A stretch of DNA of 64,000 bases from Camarhynchus parvulus (lineage: Eukaryota > Chordata > Aves > Passeriformes > Thraupidae). Where the stretch lies: positions 72,541,689 to 72,605,688 of the forward strand of contig NC_044571.1 in NCBI RefSeq assembly GCF_901933205.1. The letters are read 5' to 3'. Below, piece after piece: positions 1 to 12,717 of this stretch; positions within the stretch are counted from its first letter, which is position 1, and each line of letters starts with the position of its first letter. The notes below the pieces were generated by a model. The model worked only from the letters and a program-made list of their open reading frames with translations, ran no database searches and was not told the DNA's origin. Both the position numbers and the translations under genes were made by a program.

Positions 1-260
1 GCAAAGGGGCTGCAACATCCGCGGCCGGGCGCGGGGGGCGGGGCAGCGGCCGCCCCAGCCAATGGCCGCGCGCGCAGTCCGTGACGCACTGGGTCGCGTG
101 CCCTCCGCGCGGCCGCTGCTGGGCGGGGCTTGGGAGGGACCTCCGGGGCCTCAGGGAGGGTCCCGGTGCAGCCTCGTCCGTGGCTGGGGACGGCTCCGCC
201 CCGGAACAGGGACGGCTCCCTCGGTAATGGCGGGGTGCTGGCCGCGTCTGACCTGCCCTT
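1..260. promoter_or_regulatory. CpG island, possible promoter of a gene outside the window
   Basis: The first 260 bases are very rich in G, C and CpG, unlike the AT-rich DNA that follows. A GC box core (GGGGCGGGG type) lies at about 34-44, a CCAAT box at 59-63 and a CRE/ATF-like TGACGCA at 82-88. This is the usual content of a vertebrate housekeeping promoter. No recognisable coding exon lies to the right before CENPJ, so if it is a promoter it most likely serves a gene to the left, or one whose first exon only is here. The open frames across it look like chance frames in GC-rich DNA. The gene it serves cannot be named from this window. Confidence 0.5.
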
Positions 261-295
261 GGGCACCTCCGGACGTGCACGGGGCAGCCGCGGCT

Positions 296-915
296 TCTCT
301 GTGGCCCTGGGCACTTCCAGTCGTGGGGCATCCACACTTCTGTGGGCAGCCTGTGCCAGTGCCTCACCGCCCTTACAGGGAAGGATTCCTTCCTAACATC
401 TAATCTAAATCTTTTCTCTGTGGTTTAAAAGCATCCCCCCCGCCTTGCTCTGTCGCTATCTGCCCGTCACTCTTCCTCGTTTTTGTAATCCCCCTTTAGG
501 TACGGGAAGGTGCTACGAGCTCTCTCTGGACCCTTCTCCAGGCTGAACAATCCCAACGCCCTCAGCCTGTCGTCTTCCATACCTCTGATCATCCCAGTGC
601 CCCTTCTCTGTACCAACTCCAACAGGTCCCTGTCCTCCCTGTGCTGGTGCCCCAGAGCTGATGCAGCCCTGCAGGTGGGCTCTGAGCAGAGCAGAGGGGC
701 AGAATCCCCTCCCTGGCCCCGCTGCCTGCCATGGGATGCAGCCCAGGACACGTTTGGCTCTCTGGGCTGTGGGAGCACACTGACAGCTCATGGCCAGCCT
801 CTCATCCTCCAGCATTCCCAAGTCCTTCTCAGCAGAGCTGCTCTCAGTGAGTTCTTCTCCCATGCTTGGGATCACCCCAATCCAAATGCAGCATCTTCCA
901 CTTGGACTGATTGAA
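296..915 (-). repeat. CR1 LINE, 3' part
   Basis: Read on the + strand this is antisense CR1: it includes the phrases CCTGTGCCAGTGCCTCACC, TTCCTTCCTAACATCTAATC, CTTTAGGTACGGGAAGG and CAGGCTGAACAATCCCAACG, then the ORF2 end region (CCAACAGGTCCCTGTCC, GATGCAGCCCAGGACACG, CCCAAGTCCTTCTCAGCAG). The 3' end of the element is at the low coordinate. It ends close to the CpG island at the window start. The coding frame is broken. Family assignment is from remembered CR1 consensus. Confidence 0.85.
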
Positions 916-3900
916 TCAAAGGTATTCTTTGCCCTCAGGTGGATGAGGTTTTGGAGAAATGCACAAAAAGATGTACATGGATATCTCAGGACAAGGTCCT
1001 GCTGTGGCATTGATAGGGTTTCTTACTAAGGAAAAAGAACTGCTTTTAATTTCATAGTATTTTGCATGTTAAAGCACTTGGCAAGTATAGCTTTTTTATG
1101 TTACATGTCGGAGGAAGGAAAAAGAAGTCCTGTAAGAAAAAGCAAATAAATCATGCACTATTTGCTTATTCCGCTGCCTTTTGCTAGAGCCAGACTGTTA
1201 GTATATTGGATCTCAGAAACAGATCCTTAGGGAACATACTGATCCAAAACTTGGGTTTTAGTGTGAATGTGTATCTTCCAAACACACATACCCATGTGGG
1301 ATGTATTGCTGCAAGAGTGACAGATGTACTGAAGAAAAAAAATCTTCCTATTTTTGCCAGCACTTGCTTTCTAAGGTAACTCTAGCAATGGAGCAATTGA
1401 CCATGCAAGGACTGAAGAGCAGATTTGGAAGCTAGTTTGTCATTGTCTCTATTAAGGAGTCCTTCTAGTTTTTAAGAAACCCATACCCTGGCTCTTCTCA
1501 TAGTGTAGTACAACTATTTCCTTTGTATTTTTACTAAAAAGAGCCACTGCCTTCCATCTTGAGAACAAGGATTCAGAGCACCTTAGAAACAGAAGGACTT
1601 TGGGATATCCCTCCTGGCAAGTGTACATCGTCAAGTGTATCTACTCCACTCTTAGGCTGTTTGCTTAAATTCTCAGGAAAACCTCTATGGAAAAGGTTCT
1701 GCAGTTTTCCTTAGTAACCTCTTAGTTCTGTGTGACTGCTGGGGAGCATTCTTCATTTGCAAGGGCAGTTTCAGGCATTACCTATGGTACTGGCGAATCC
1801 CCTGCTTCTGAATATTTTCGAAGGATGGACAAACAAGTATGGCATATGCTCTAAACCCACTTGATCCGTCAGTCCAAGCCATTGTGCTGTCTCCAACTAC
1901 ATTTCATCAGATCACAAGGTACCAAAGTGTTGTTCTTCTGTGCAACTCCTTAATTTAGAAGATGTGGTGTATTCATTAAACACCTATGAAAAGCCCATTA
2001 AATTAAAATAAATGTTAGTCTGGTTTTTTTATTAGGCTACAGTATTTGGTCTGGTACAAAATGGAATAAATTTATCAGCATAAAATCAGAATACAGAGTA
2101 ACAACAGGAAAGAAAGAGAGAACTCTTTCCTCCAAACAAAACAGACCTATGTATTCACAAATAAACCTATGATCAGTAAGCAAAGCAGTTCACTAGAAAA
2201 ATATCTATTCTGCTGTTTGCATTTCGAGGCACACTGTAGGAATTACAAAACCACCCAATTAAGAACACTGATATGTTATAAAGATATTTATTAGTTCCTT
2301 GTTAATCACACTTGTAGCTGCCAAAACATCTGCCATACTTCACTGAATTGCTACATTATGCTTTCTTTACTGTGCCATCTAAGTACATGAGATTTTAGCA
2401 GAAATCAAAACAAAGATATTATAAAAGTACTTTACAATGTGCAACAAACCAGAAATTAGCATGAAAAATTAAACATTAAGGTGTTTTAAACAGTTACAGG
2501 TAAGTAAAATACGACAAATATGTAAAAACAACACTTAATTACTGTAAGACCCTTTCTTTCCATACCTTAAAGTGTGTGACTTTGAAAGTTAATATTTAGT
2601 AACAATATAAGATCAAATGTCCTCAACTTAAACATTGTATGTTAAACTGCTAGGAAAGCTAACTCTGTTATTATCTTAAAGAATGATACCATTAAATATT
2701 TTGTGCAGAAGGATAACTCATGTTAGATAAACTTGATACCCATTATCTTCTTGGTAGCAGAATCCTAGTCTTTCCCAAGTTCAGCTTGATAGCAAATAGA
2801 TGGAAATTGCCTTCTTACCAACTCTATTGCTTTCTTCATCAGCACAAAAGCCCAATGAACACCACTGCGAGTAGAAATGAAGTTTCATTATAATAAAATC
2901 TTATAAGCCCACCAAAGGAGCAGGAAAAAAAAATTTCCAATGATAATTATTTTAAAGACAAAATTGTCTATAATATGATGATCCAGCATATATAAAATAT
3001 CATCTGATGCAGAATGAGTAATATAATTCCTCAAAAGAGGAAGGAAGATTTCCAGGGCTCTCCTGACTGTTTCTGCATCCTTTTCCTACATGCCCAGTAA
3101 AGTATGAAGCGTATACATCTTCCTCTTTTGGCTCAAGGAATCTATTATATATTAATTATAATATTCTTTAATATAGCCATTGAATCTCCATGATGATATT
3201 AGTCTTTGTCTGTTGGGAGGATTTATAGATGAGATGTTTTTAAAGTGCACACCTTCAATTAAATGAATCTTCCAATTTCATTAGTGTTTTGAAAACTATT
3301 CCTTTTCAATTCCTTTGTGCATCGTATGAACTGTAGCACAAGAACAGTAGCAATCAATAGCAGTAGCTTTTCTTTTCCATTTGGAACAAAGGAAGAAGAA
3401 AATGGAAGGAACTTTACTGCTTAAATGATTTCTTGACAACAATAAAGGTACTTTCTGCAAAGGCCTTTAAGCCAGGGTTTGCCTAATGCCAGTTAATTGT
3501 TTCACCATGCAACCACTACTAGGGAGAGAATTCACATTAGTGGTTTGTCAAACATGCTCCTGGGTTTCACACTAACCTTGGTAATGGGCTGTTGGGAATT
3601 TTGCAGTTTGTGTTTGCTTAGGTTCTCATCTACTTGTGGCACAGATGAAATACAGCACTAACCAAAACCTCCTGCTGCCCTAAGTAGTCTACATCTGATC
3701 CTTTGGTGGCAAAAGCATTTTCCTTTTCACTGAATGTTCTCTGGTCTAAGTGCAGCTTTCAATTACAAATTACAGATTTCCAGAAAAAAGCAAGTAATTT
3801 CTGCTATGAGCAAGCAATGAGAGGTATAAGACTCCAAAAGATATATTTAGGGGAAAATAATATTCATATGTGACTGTGCTTGTTATTAGGACAAATTTAC

Positions 3901-6900
3901 TTCAAATAGACTAAATTAAATTAATAATCTAATTTTATTAGACTAAATATTAAAATCTGGCCTAAAGAAAAAGTTGCATGTTAGAGTCTTGCAATGACAA
4001 GCATTCCATACAAAAAGCATTCTTTAGACTATAACCAAAGTGATTTACTTACTGTAGTAAACCCCTTCAGTAATGCCAAATCATGTATGATGTTCACTGA
4101 AAATGAAGAAAATTCTGTGAAATCTGTGAGTAAAGACTGATTTTAAGACCATTAAAATATTAAGCATGGAGAAATGATATGGAAACACAAACTTAAGATT
4201 TATGACTGGAATATCAGAATAGAAGTATTACAAACTGCCACACATTCCTGGTTCAGTGTGTTTTGCTGGTTTGATAATAACAATACGTATAAAATTAGGC
4301 CATGACAAGAAAGTAACAGCTGGCTTTTGGGTAAAAAGTAAATAGAGGAACTGTATTTCAAGAGGAACTTCTATTTCAAGCCAAATTTGACTGTATTTAT
4401 TCTTTCTCAAAAAAAAATCCAAAACATGTAAAGCAATTGGCTTTGCTTGGTATAGAGCTGAACCTGCCAAAAAATTGAGCAATATATTAAAATAATAATT
4501 TCATTGGACAGCTGCTTTTCAAATGCTGTTTCAAACTCTGGTTGAAACAGAAGCATGCAAGCTTACAGGAGGAGAAGCAAAATCATCAGGGCAATGGAAA
4601 AATATTTCATTACAAGTGTACCCAAACATCTTCATTATTCTTATTTTGGAATAAGACCAGAATACAGCTATATTTTAGAGTTTTAACAAATATACATGTC
4701 ATTTACTTCTAATGCCTGAAAAGTCAAAATTCCCTGTCCTTTACCTATATCCCAGGTATCACATGAAAAACTGAAAAGGGAATTTTGTGGTTTCACGTTC
4801 TTATCCAATTTACTCTTCTGCAACCAGTATTGATTCTAAATCTTAAAAAAAATCAGATATAATCTTTTAGTCATCACTGCCACCATCAGTTTTTGAGAAG
4901 TACTAGAATTAAAAAGAATATGTAAACCAGAAGTGCATACTGTCCTTGCTAAGAACAGAGATGCTATAAAAAACCCAAAGATTTTAAAAAATGGCACAAT
5001 GAAATGCCCAAAGAATGAAAGTGTTTCCACTAGGGAAGGAAAGGTTTGCATAAATAGGAATCCCTGTCTCCTTTCCTTGAGGGAGTTGCTGTATTATTGC
5101 AGCCATCAGAAAGAAATCCCAAAACGAATACATTTAAACTAAGCAACACTGATGAAAAGGAAGAATAAGAAAAAACACCACGGTTGGAAAGAAAATATTA
5201 TCTGTCATCTTACTTATTTTAATCAATTTCAATACTGGATGGAAAGATTAGTCATGTGAAGACTTTGCCTTTTACCTCTGCAGTATTTTATCTTATGTAA
5301 GGAAAAAAATATATAAAAAGGAGCTGAAAATAACTAAAAGTGTCAGGGACTTCATAATTGTGTGGGACAATAATAACCTGGAATCACATATTTTAAGATA
5401 CTCTCTTGAGTTTTAAGGGTATTTCTCAGGCAAAGAATTTCTGTGAGTGAAAGTAAGAGGGGTTGAATTGATCTCTCCTTTCCTACCTAACCTTTTATTA
5501 ATGTTTTCCAGTGGTGATAATGAGCTTTTCTGTGACACAGCCATACCTGGATTCTGTTTGTGGGTGCTTCAGAGTGCTAGAAGTGCCACCTATGTCCTTG
5601 TCACTTTTTAGTGAAAAAGATTCAACTACCTTTGAGAAAAATCACTGCAGCAGCAACAACTACAGCAGAATGCAAAATCTAGGAAGGCCAAATGCCTTAG
5701 AATGAAATACTGACAGATTCTGTAAATATTTGTGTGTAAATTGTAAATACAGTCCTAAAAATGTAATGGTTTCATTATTTGTTTATATTTAATTAGTATA
5801 GCAATTACATGACTCATAGATGCCACTTAGTTCCAGCCTCAGCTGTGACTTGTTTGTTCACATCCACTGCTCCAAATGCAACATCTGTATCAAACACTGT
5901 AGTCACATTTCTAGGAAATACAAACAGCAGCACAACAGTTGGGAAAAAACTGTCATTTAACAGAAAGGATTGGACACTGTGTTGAAATATTTTACTTGTA
6001 TGAGGCAAAGGATAAAAAAACTACAAAAGATTCTGTGCTACTGAAAAGAAAATTAATTTCTGGAGAATGCTCAGCTTAGGAAAATTAATCAAATGCATTC
6101 CCTTCCATGGTGTGAAATACTCATCAAAACTAAGCTGTTCATGTTTATAATGTTTTAGCATATTCATTATTACATTGTGAACAGTACAAGTTATGCATTA
6201 TATCTCTCATTTTGTTGAGATGCTTCTCTACTTTTAATGCAGGTACACCTGAGAAATCTAGATATTTAGAACAAAACCTCATTAACAAATTTAATTACAG
6301 CCTGGCAGTTTGTCTTCTAGAAGAGGAAAAAAAGCACTTAAATATTTATTTAATAACAAGATAGTGAATATTAATTATATTGTAACGACAGAGAATGACA
6401 ACAGTAGATTTAACAGATGTAGTTCCCAAGGCCTGTTCCCAAAGAGGTTATAGAAAGTCTACAAGGTACAGTTTCCATTTACATGTTATGTTCTTTAAAA
6501 TATCATTCACCTTCCCCAATGTGTTTTTAGATAAGAAGATAAACCAGAAAGGCTCCAAGCACAACAGAAATTTTCAGCTGAGAAGAACAGAGAACCAAGC
6601 TGCCTGCAGAATGAACAGTAAAGCCAAAGAGATGAGACAGAAGTGTTTTCTAGGATAAAACTTCCATTTTAAATACACAACAGAACTTCCAAAGGAGAAG
6701 CATGGCTACAGTGAAATTAATTTACCTTTATCTGTAAAGCTATGTGTGTTTTTAATATTGAATGGTATGTCAATGACCATATCCATGGGTATGGAAATGG
6801 GTATGGAAAATCCACTAAATAAAGAGAAAAGAAAAAACCCACTCCAGGAGAGTTGATGTTTAATCTGCATGTCATGCCATATCCATGAGAAGGAGCTATG

Positions 6901-7020
6901 TTTTCTGTCCTTTTAAACTCTTTAAACGAAAGTGGGGAATACCAAACTTGTTAGACAAATTTTTGTTCCTAGGCTACCCAAAGAATAACCACATTGATTC
7001 ATTATGGGTATTCATAGCTT
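916..7020. other. AT-rich intergenic DNA, nothing recognised
   Basis: No exon with conserved protein sequence, no RNA gene and no clear young repeat was seen. Open frames are all under about 90 codons and look random. AATAAA-like words occur on both strands as expected for AT-rich DNA. Conserved non-coding elements cannot be judged without alignment. Confidence 0.5.
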
Positions 7021-7024
7021 AAAA

Positions 7025-7230
7025 GGTTAGAAAGGATCAAGAGGTCATTTGGCATCATCTCCTCTATAGCACATTACATTTCTTTTCTAAAGCAAAGCTG
7101 TATAACAGCCATCCAGACTGGATTTCAAAGAAGGCGAGTTCATAATTTTCCCTGGCTAACTGTTCCAAATATCACTGGTAAATCTGCATGTCTTTTTTTT
7201 CTTTTTTAGCTTTAATTTGCAGACCTTGCT
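7025..7230 (-). repeat. Old CR1/L3-like LINE fragment
   Basis: The + strand carries a degraded antisense LINE 3' region: GAAAGGATCAAGAGGTCAT, then a CCTCTATAGC segment, then TTTTCCCTGGCTAACTGTTC matching the 'ccctaggtaacctgttcca' part of the CR1/L3 tail, followed by CTTTAATTTGCAGACC. Similarity is weak and the copy is old. Assignment is by eye. Confidence 0.4.
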
Positions 7231-10200
7231 TCTTAGTTTATTTCCGCAACAGCATTACAAAAAGCAATTTGCTAGGTTTAATAATACACTCAAGATACAA
7301 AAAGACCCAAGATACCACATGATGATGTAGAATCATCTCCCACTTTGCAGACAGAGGTGCAAGCCAAAGGAAAAACAGCAGCACAGACACAGCAGATAAC
7401 TCAAAAGAGCTGTGCCAACACAAGTGAACTTTCCAAGTCCTACAGGAGCTAGTTACAAGGCCTTCTACCAATAACAGCAAGCCTAAGTTTATGGTTTAGT
7501 TGCTTTATGACAAGAATGATTACAAACAATTATCCTCAGACAAAAGAGGAGAAATTGAAAGGCAAACAATTATAAGCTTATTTAAGTCTCTTGTGTAACT
7601 ACATTCCTACAGGCATGGAACTTTTGCTTCTTAACAAGAGGTTATTTTAAGACTGTTTTAACAAACCTGCATTTTTTCATTCAATGCTTTCTCTTGTTGC
7701 CATAGTGACACAGAAGCTGGCACATAGGAGGAGCTGCAGCCATTCTGAAAAGTCAGTGCAGTGACACAGGTGATTAGATCACAACTGCAGAACATGAAGA
7801 TTAACTTCCAACACTTATTACAAAAATATCTTAAGAAAACCCCAAAACAAAAACCAGAAACAAGATTTAATGATCTCATTAAAGCCCATGTTTTCCAAAA
7901 CAATAATATAATTAGTGTTTAGAGGCACTGAAACTAAAAGCTAAACCAGAAACTACTATTTGTTTTTAATGAAGTGTTGAATTGATAATGAATTTATAAT
8001 AATAAAATGAAATTCAAACTTTTCATAATTCCTTCATTTCTGGCAAAACCCGATGAATGGTGTCAAATGTATGGTCTAAATAAGCCCTCTTCTCAATAAA
8101 GACATGACTCAGCAAGGAATCTGTAGATGGACAATTGTAAATTTTCTGGTAGGCACTAAGCCATGATATTGAACATAGTGGTGTATTTTGGTTCATTTGC
8201 TAAGCTCTATCACCCTGACTAATAACTTTTTGATATTACCTATTCTTTTGATTCACCACTCTTTTCTTTAACCTCTGAAAGACTTTTCCAAAATAAATAA
8301 TTTTATCTCTATAGACAGAAAACTTAGCCAATATTCTCTTAAATGACATGACTAATTGAAATACTGCTAAGTGGCAACAACAAAAGATGTGAAACTAAGA
8401 TTAGCATTGTACATCTTCATTACTAATTAAGTGGTTTCAGATCTTGAGATTGAAGGAACTACATCAAAGGCAAAGTACAATAATATTTTATCTTTCCAGT
8501 GATGAGTTTTCCATTGATAAAAGCGTCAAATCCATAAACAGCAGCTTTATCCTCCAAAGGAAAGATATATTTAGCTTCAATTGATTTATGGTTTTAATTG
8601 GTGTGAGGCTGTAACATCACTACCTGAAATTAGTATTTTTTGTGCAATATTAAATTGTGATTAAAACATCAACACTTTCAGTGTAATGATGCTTTTCACT
8701 ACAAAATATCAATCAGCATGCCACAATTAGAACTTCTATTTATACTTTAGAAATGAAGGTACAATATTCATTAGTGCTTGAAAAATAGACATCTCCAGAA
8801 ATATATAAGGAGCTGTAGAATTTTAATCTCTAAATCATCAATAAAATCTCTTCCAGAAGAAGAGGAAAACATGGCCTTCTAAAGGTCATTTGATACACTG
8901 GCAGAGCTGGAGGTGTCAAGCTATTGCCTGTAAAAGAAGTCACCACTGCAGTATGTCTATAATAGTACAAAAATCATTATGTGCTTTTATGAGGCTGCTT
9001 TGGCACTGAAACCCCTTGAATAGAGATCCTTGTGCAGAGACACATGTGACAGATTTGGTGAAGCCACAGCTCCAGCATGAGGGGACTGCTTGGGGCAGGA
9101 TGTAGTTGAAAGGGGAGGAGATTGTGGAATTATGTCGCAGGATTGGAAAAGACTTGTGACTTGACAGAATGTGTTCTTAGGGAATACGTACTAAAAACCA
9201 AGTTAGCCTGCTTGGCTAACTTTTATTAGTTTTATTTCAGGTTAGAATAGCAACTTATTCTGGAGTGATTGATATTTTACTTGTAACAGCTAACTCAGGT
9301 TGTCTAACCAAAGCCAAAACCAAACCAAAAATACATTTCCAGAAACCTTTTATCATCCTAGGTATTCTTCATGGTTTACAATTCAGCCAAGGAGGTCTTT
9401 TAAAGAGGACAGAATGTGTATGCTACTGCAGAAAGCCTCTTGACAACAGTCACTTGATTACACACAGGCAGAAGATAGACTTAAAAATAGAGCCAAATCT
9501 TTCACTGACCAAAGAACTTTATGTATTTGTTTGCATATACATCTCTAAGAATAAAACCTATTTCTACTCAGTTTCAGGACTTGTCTTCATTTAGAGATTG
9601 AGTTGCATCCCCCTTTTTTTTTAATTTTTATTCAACTGAATAGCATTTTTACTAAAAAATAGCTTAACAAATAGAGTATTTTTTCAGGGCTGAGTTATGG
9701 AAAAGGACAATAAATAGCCTACTCTACCTGGGCTACAAAGCCTATTATCCTTGCCATAAAATAAACACTTTTCAGAGGGAAAGTGTTTATTTTGGGAAAG
9801 GACAGAAGAAATGTTTCCCAATCTGTCCTGAAAACCAGTTTTTACAGGATTTGAAAGATTTGCATTTGGTAGTGCATAAGCTAAATAAAGAGTTTATGAA
9901 AGATTAAAAAGCTATTTTTTGAAATATAGACTTGTGAAGTATGATTGAAACGAATCCTATATCAATGGCCCACATTTATTTATGAGGTTCAGAACACAAA
10001 GGTAACACTCCATTTCTGTGTTGTGCACTGTTGCAGGCTGTCTATCTAAGGGATCATGAGTTCAGGATAGCTCTTTAAGTTTTACAAGGTCTTTGTTTAG
10101 AACCTCATATTTGAATTATTTAAAGACCATTTGATGATTTATGTAGAAGTACTTCCTTTGCTTCTCTTGAAATGTACTGTGGCAGGATTGCAACTGCTGT

Positions 10201-12559
10201 TGGTAATTATGGCTGTAGGAAATCTGTTAAGCAGATGTTACACAGATGCACATGGTAACTGCTAATTTGGTAACATCCGCAAACAAATGACAAATTACTT
10301 TTTATTATGTTAGCTTCAAGCAAGTTCTCAAAAAAGGGTTCTGATAAACATTTATGAAAGTCCAGCTGAAGATGCCCTCACAATGATTACAAAGTCACCA
10401 TTTAGAGAGCAACTTGTCTTCCTGACATGAAAGCAATGAATTCCCCCCATGAGTGTCACTCAAATAATAAGATTCCAATAAATTAATTTGTTTTAAACTT
10501 ACAGCCTGTGAATTTGCCAGTTATGCAAAGTATCCTGTCAATTTATCTAGTAAGTATGTTCAGAACTGGTGTGTAGCATAGAGTTTACAAGCAATATGGA
10601 AAAGTTATCTGCCATAGGTCCTCTTTTCTAGATAAGAACTTTTTGGAAACTATGTACTCTGTTTCAGTTTGGTGACATCTAACTTGATAGAACTCCATCA
10701 GCATCTTTTATAGTGCCTCATCACCATGTCCCTCATCCAGGTGCATTTTTAACTTGGAGTAAAATACTTTCTGCTTTGCTCACCTTTAAAAGAAGAGATT
10801 CTTAAACTGAAAGCTATTGCAAAATTGCAGAAAGAGCACAAAGCAACAAATACGGAAAATGGATCATTTAATTCCGCACTGAAATAAAACTTTAACTCTT
10901 GTTAGTGCAATATCCATGAAATATATTATTGCAGCTAGAATAGGAAAACAGTATTTAACAGTTGGATATTATTCTGCCCTCATCCTGGGCTACTTGCAAA
11001 GTACCTCAAGTAGAGTTAAGAGACAGTAAAATAACCTCCCTGAAATAAAATGGAATATAAATCAGATTGAAAGAGAACAACATCATGTTGATCCACATTG
11101 GCAGCTTTAATGTATTGATGAAATAACATAAAGAAGATAATAAATTTCTTACTAAATGTTTAAGTGCACCACATGATCCTAAAAGAGAGTAGAAGTCTTA
11201 TTTATAAAGTGCAACCTACAGATGAAATGGTAGTAATGAATGTTCTATTATTTTGTCCTCTCAAGGCAAGAGGAAAAAGGCAAGATGCTCTTTAATTTAC
11301 ATGAACTACAGGCAACAGCTAGTAAAATGTTGACATAAGAGGCTGCATAGCAATGTCTTACTGCAGTTCAATATTGATCCAAGAACTAGTCTCTGTCTCT
11401 CAAATGCCTTTGGGACAAAACGAAAGGTTAATCTAACTGATCAGCATCCCACTTCTTGATTATTGTGTGATTTTTTTTTAACTGAGATTTTTTCCCTTTC
11501 AATTTAAATGCTATTATAAATTAATCATAAGTGGGAAGAGTTAGTGAAAACTGTTTTATTGTACTCTTACAGAGAGATGCATTGAGATTCAGAATCTTTT
11601 ATATCTCTGTGGTTCAGTTCTTGTAAAAGCTTTCAATGATTGAACATTATTTACCACATACTTATCAAATGTCATCTACCTGAAATATGTTAGGAATCTT
11701 AATATCAAAACATTTGTATGTCATAAAAAGCATTTACCACAAACAGCATTTCCTCGTGTCTGCTGATTTATGCAATGTAGTCACTATGGTTTCTTTATAC
11801 ATTTATACAGTAAATGTATATGGTAATTGCTAATGTAATCCTTACTCACCAGAACCCATATAAGTGTGCATTATTTCCACATCTAAAAGTGAAAAGAATA
11901 CTCTTCTGCCATACAGAAATTGAGGAAGAGCATCAAAAGTGAGTTTCATGTAATAAGATTTAAGCAAAGTCATTCCAGAATTGGGGAACATTCTATTGGC
12001 AAAGCTCTTCAAATTTAACATAATTTTGCCTTCAGTTTTAGCAAAATTCATGCCTTAAGCAGTGATTTTCTTGTTCTTAAGTCATAGTTGTTTGTTAGGT
12101 CATTGGAACTCAAATTACATGAATGAAGATTATCCTCTTCAACATTTAGACAGCAAAGTAAAAGAATTGACATATGTGGGAAAGGGAGATTAAATGAGCC
12201 ATAGGCTTAGCAAAAGGGTGGATAGGCAGTTACTCTTAATAAGAGCTGTAATATCAAAGGCCTTCAGCAGTAGCTGTGCATTAATTACATGTCACCTGAT
12301 AATGCAACAAGGACTATAATTACACCAATTTTTCCATTACAAGAAAATGGCTGACTGAAGGATGGTTGAAACCTGCTGCATGCTCTGCCTTCTGTGACTA
12401 TCTTCTTACATTACTTGATTTATCTCATGAAAGGGATCCTAAGAATTGTGTGAATTGCTAGAAAATAAAAAATCTGCCCTAGGGAAGTACTGCGTGGTTT
12501 TAGTGTTCTGACTCTAAGGCAAAATTTGAGATAAAAGTCTCTGAAGCAAGGACTGGAGC
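7231..12559. other. AT-rich intergenic DNA with one small hairpin
   Basis: Apart from the inverted repeat at 9758-9793, nothing recognisable was found: no conserved exon, no tRNA-like cloverleaf, no recent mobile element. Open frames, the longest about 110 codons at 9265-9594, show no domain or family resemblance and have weak codon bias. Confidence 0.45.
9758..9793. repeat. Inverted repeat, 14-bp arms with 8-base loop
   Basis: Left arm 9758-9771 (AAAATAAACACTTT) is the exact reverse complement of 9780-9793. The loop is TCAGAGGG. The arms are AT-rich, so cruciform or RNA hairpin stability would be modest. It is in intergenic DNA with no gene nearby. Confidence 0.75.
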
Positions 12560-12717
12560 AGACTGCATGGGAAGTGGTTAAGTCACCAGCCCTGGAAGTA
12601 TTTAGAAGATGTGCAGATGTAACACTTAGGGACATGGTTTAGCAGTAGACTTGGCAGAGTTAGGATGGTTGGACTTGATGAGCTCAAAGGTCTTTCCAAC
12701 CTAAACAATTCTATGAC
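12560..12717 (+). repeat. CR1 LINE 3' end fragment
   Basis: Sense CR1 tail: GGGAAGTGGTTAAGTCACC, CCTGGAAGTATTTAGAAGA, ACTTAGGGACATGGTTTAG, GGTTGGACTTGATGAGCTC, AAAGGTCTTTCCAACCTAAA and a final ATTCTATGA. These match the 3' end of avian CR1 of the Y/J type. Moderately diverged. Confidence 0.85.

Noticed and set aside
62..403. 113-codon + strand frame in the first CpG island
   Set aside because: It runs from GC-rich promoter DNA into the CR1 repeat; GC-rich DNA has few stop codons and the protein resembles nothing.
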